Source: Desulfobacca acetoxidans (GTDB taxonomy: Bacteria > Desulfobacterota > Desulfobaccia > Desulfobaccales > 0-14-0-80-60-11). Taken from it: 6,145 nucleotides of DNA. The number at the start of each line of letters is the position of its first letter. Within the stretch, counting starts at the first letter, position 1. The translations under genes were made by a program, and so were the position numbers. Of the stretch, positions 6,049-6,145 are shown one piece after another. Location: contig DYJG01000166.1 of the NCBI GenBank assembly GCA_020723225.1, positions 1 through 6,145 on the forward strand, read 5' to 3'. The notes under the pieces were generated by a model that ran no database searches, was not told where the DNA came from, and saw only the letters and a program-made list of their open reading frames with translations.

Positions 6049-6145
6049 TTACTGCCCGGTGAACTTGGGTGGGCGCTTGTCCAGGAAAGCCGCGATTCCC
6101 TCCCGTCCGTCCGCATTGCATGCCATGGCCGCAACGCCGCGGGAT
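6049..6145 (-). CDS. C-terminus of a probable enoyl-CoA hydratase/isomerase (crotonase family), cut by window
   Basis: Only the last 31 codons and the TAA (6051-6049) are in the window. The peptide contains DGREGIAAFLDKRPPKFTGQ (the final 20 residues), which matches the usual crotonase ending in which S/D-x-x-x-x-EGxxAFLEKRxPxF closes the protein and the Phe-rich tail packs on the neighbouring subunit. Crotonase enzymes hydrate or otherwise rearrange acyl-CoA enoyl groups, in fatty acid, branched-chain amino acid or aromatic degradation. The catalytic residues lie outside the window, so the exact reaction cannot be named. Its stop is 14 bases before the livK ATG on the same strand, so it is very probably co-transcribed with the transporter. 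The call rests on a short but characteristic tail. Confidence 0.75.
   Translation of the reverse strand, partial: SRGVAAMACNADGREGIAAFLDKRPPKFTGQ

Overview
The window holds the 3' part of one gene on the + strand (1-1275) and, facing it, a compact minus-strand operon that fills the rest. The coding DNA is GC-rich, the genes overlap, and one protein carries a Sec signal peptide ahead of a periplasmic-type binding domain. Together these suggest a Gram-negative bacterium. The intergenic repeat of 'CGCCAAGA/CGCAAAGA' units resembles ones I associate with Desulfobacterota and other former Deltaproteobacteria, but that placement is a low-confidence inference.

Left part: positions 1-1275 encode the C-terminal 424 residues of a von Willebrand factor A (VWA) protein. 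The VWA remnant is followed by two beta-sandwich-like regions and a short charged helical tail, a layout reminiscent of CLCA-type proteins. Its start lies outside the window. It converges on the operon, and a hairpin with a T-run oriented for the minus strand sits in the 57-base gap.

Right part, read right to left: the last 31 codons of a probable enoyl-CoA hydratase (6145-6049), a periplasmic substrate-binding protein (livK type, 6034-4820), a 200-base gap with a large imperfect inverted repeat, then permeases livH (4619-3753) and livM (3760-2795) and ATPases livG (2825-2058) and livF (2058-1333). This is a complete set for a branched-chain amino acid / hydrophobic amino acid uptake (HAAT) ABC transporter: LivK captures the ligand, LivH-LivM form the channel, and LivG-LivF hydrolyse ATP. 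livH/livM, livM/livG and livG/livF overlap by 8, 31 and 1 bases, which points to translational coupling. The adjoining crotonase suggests the cargo may be an acid or amino acid catabolised through acyl-CoA intermediates, but sequence alone does not fix the substrate.

I see no CRISPR array, transposase, tRNA or rRNA, and nothing that looks like a wholly new system. The points most worth a second look are the stem-loop repeat between livK and livH, the non-canonical ABC signature in LivG opposite a canonical one in LivF, the hairpin at the livH/livM junction, and the catabolic link implied by the crotonase.
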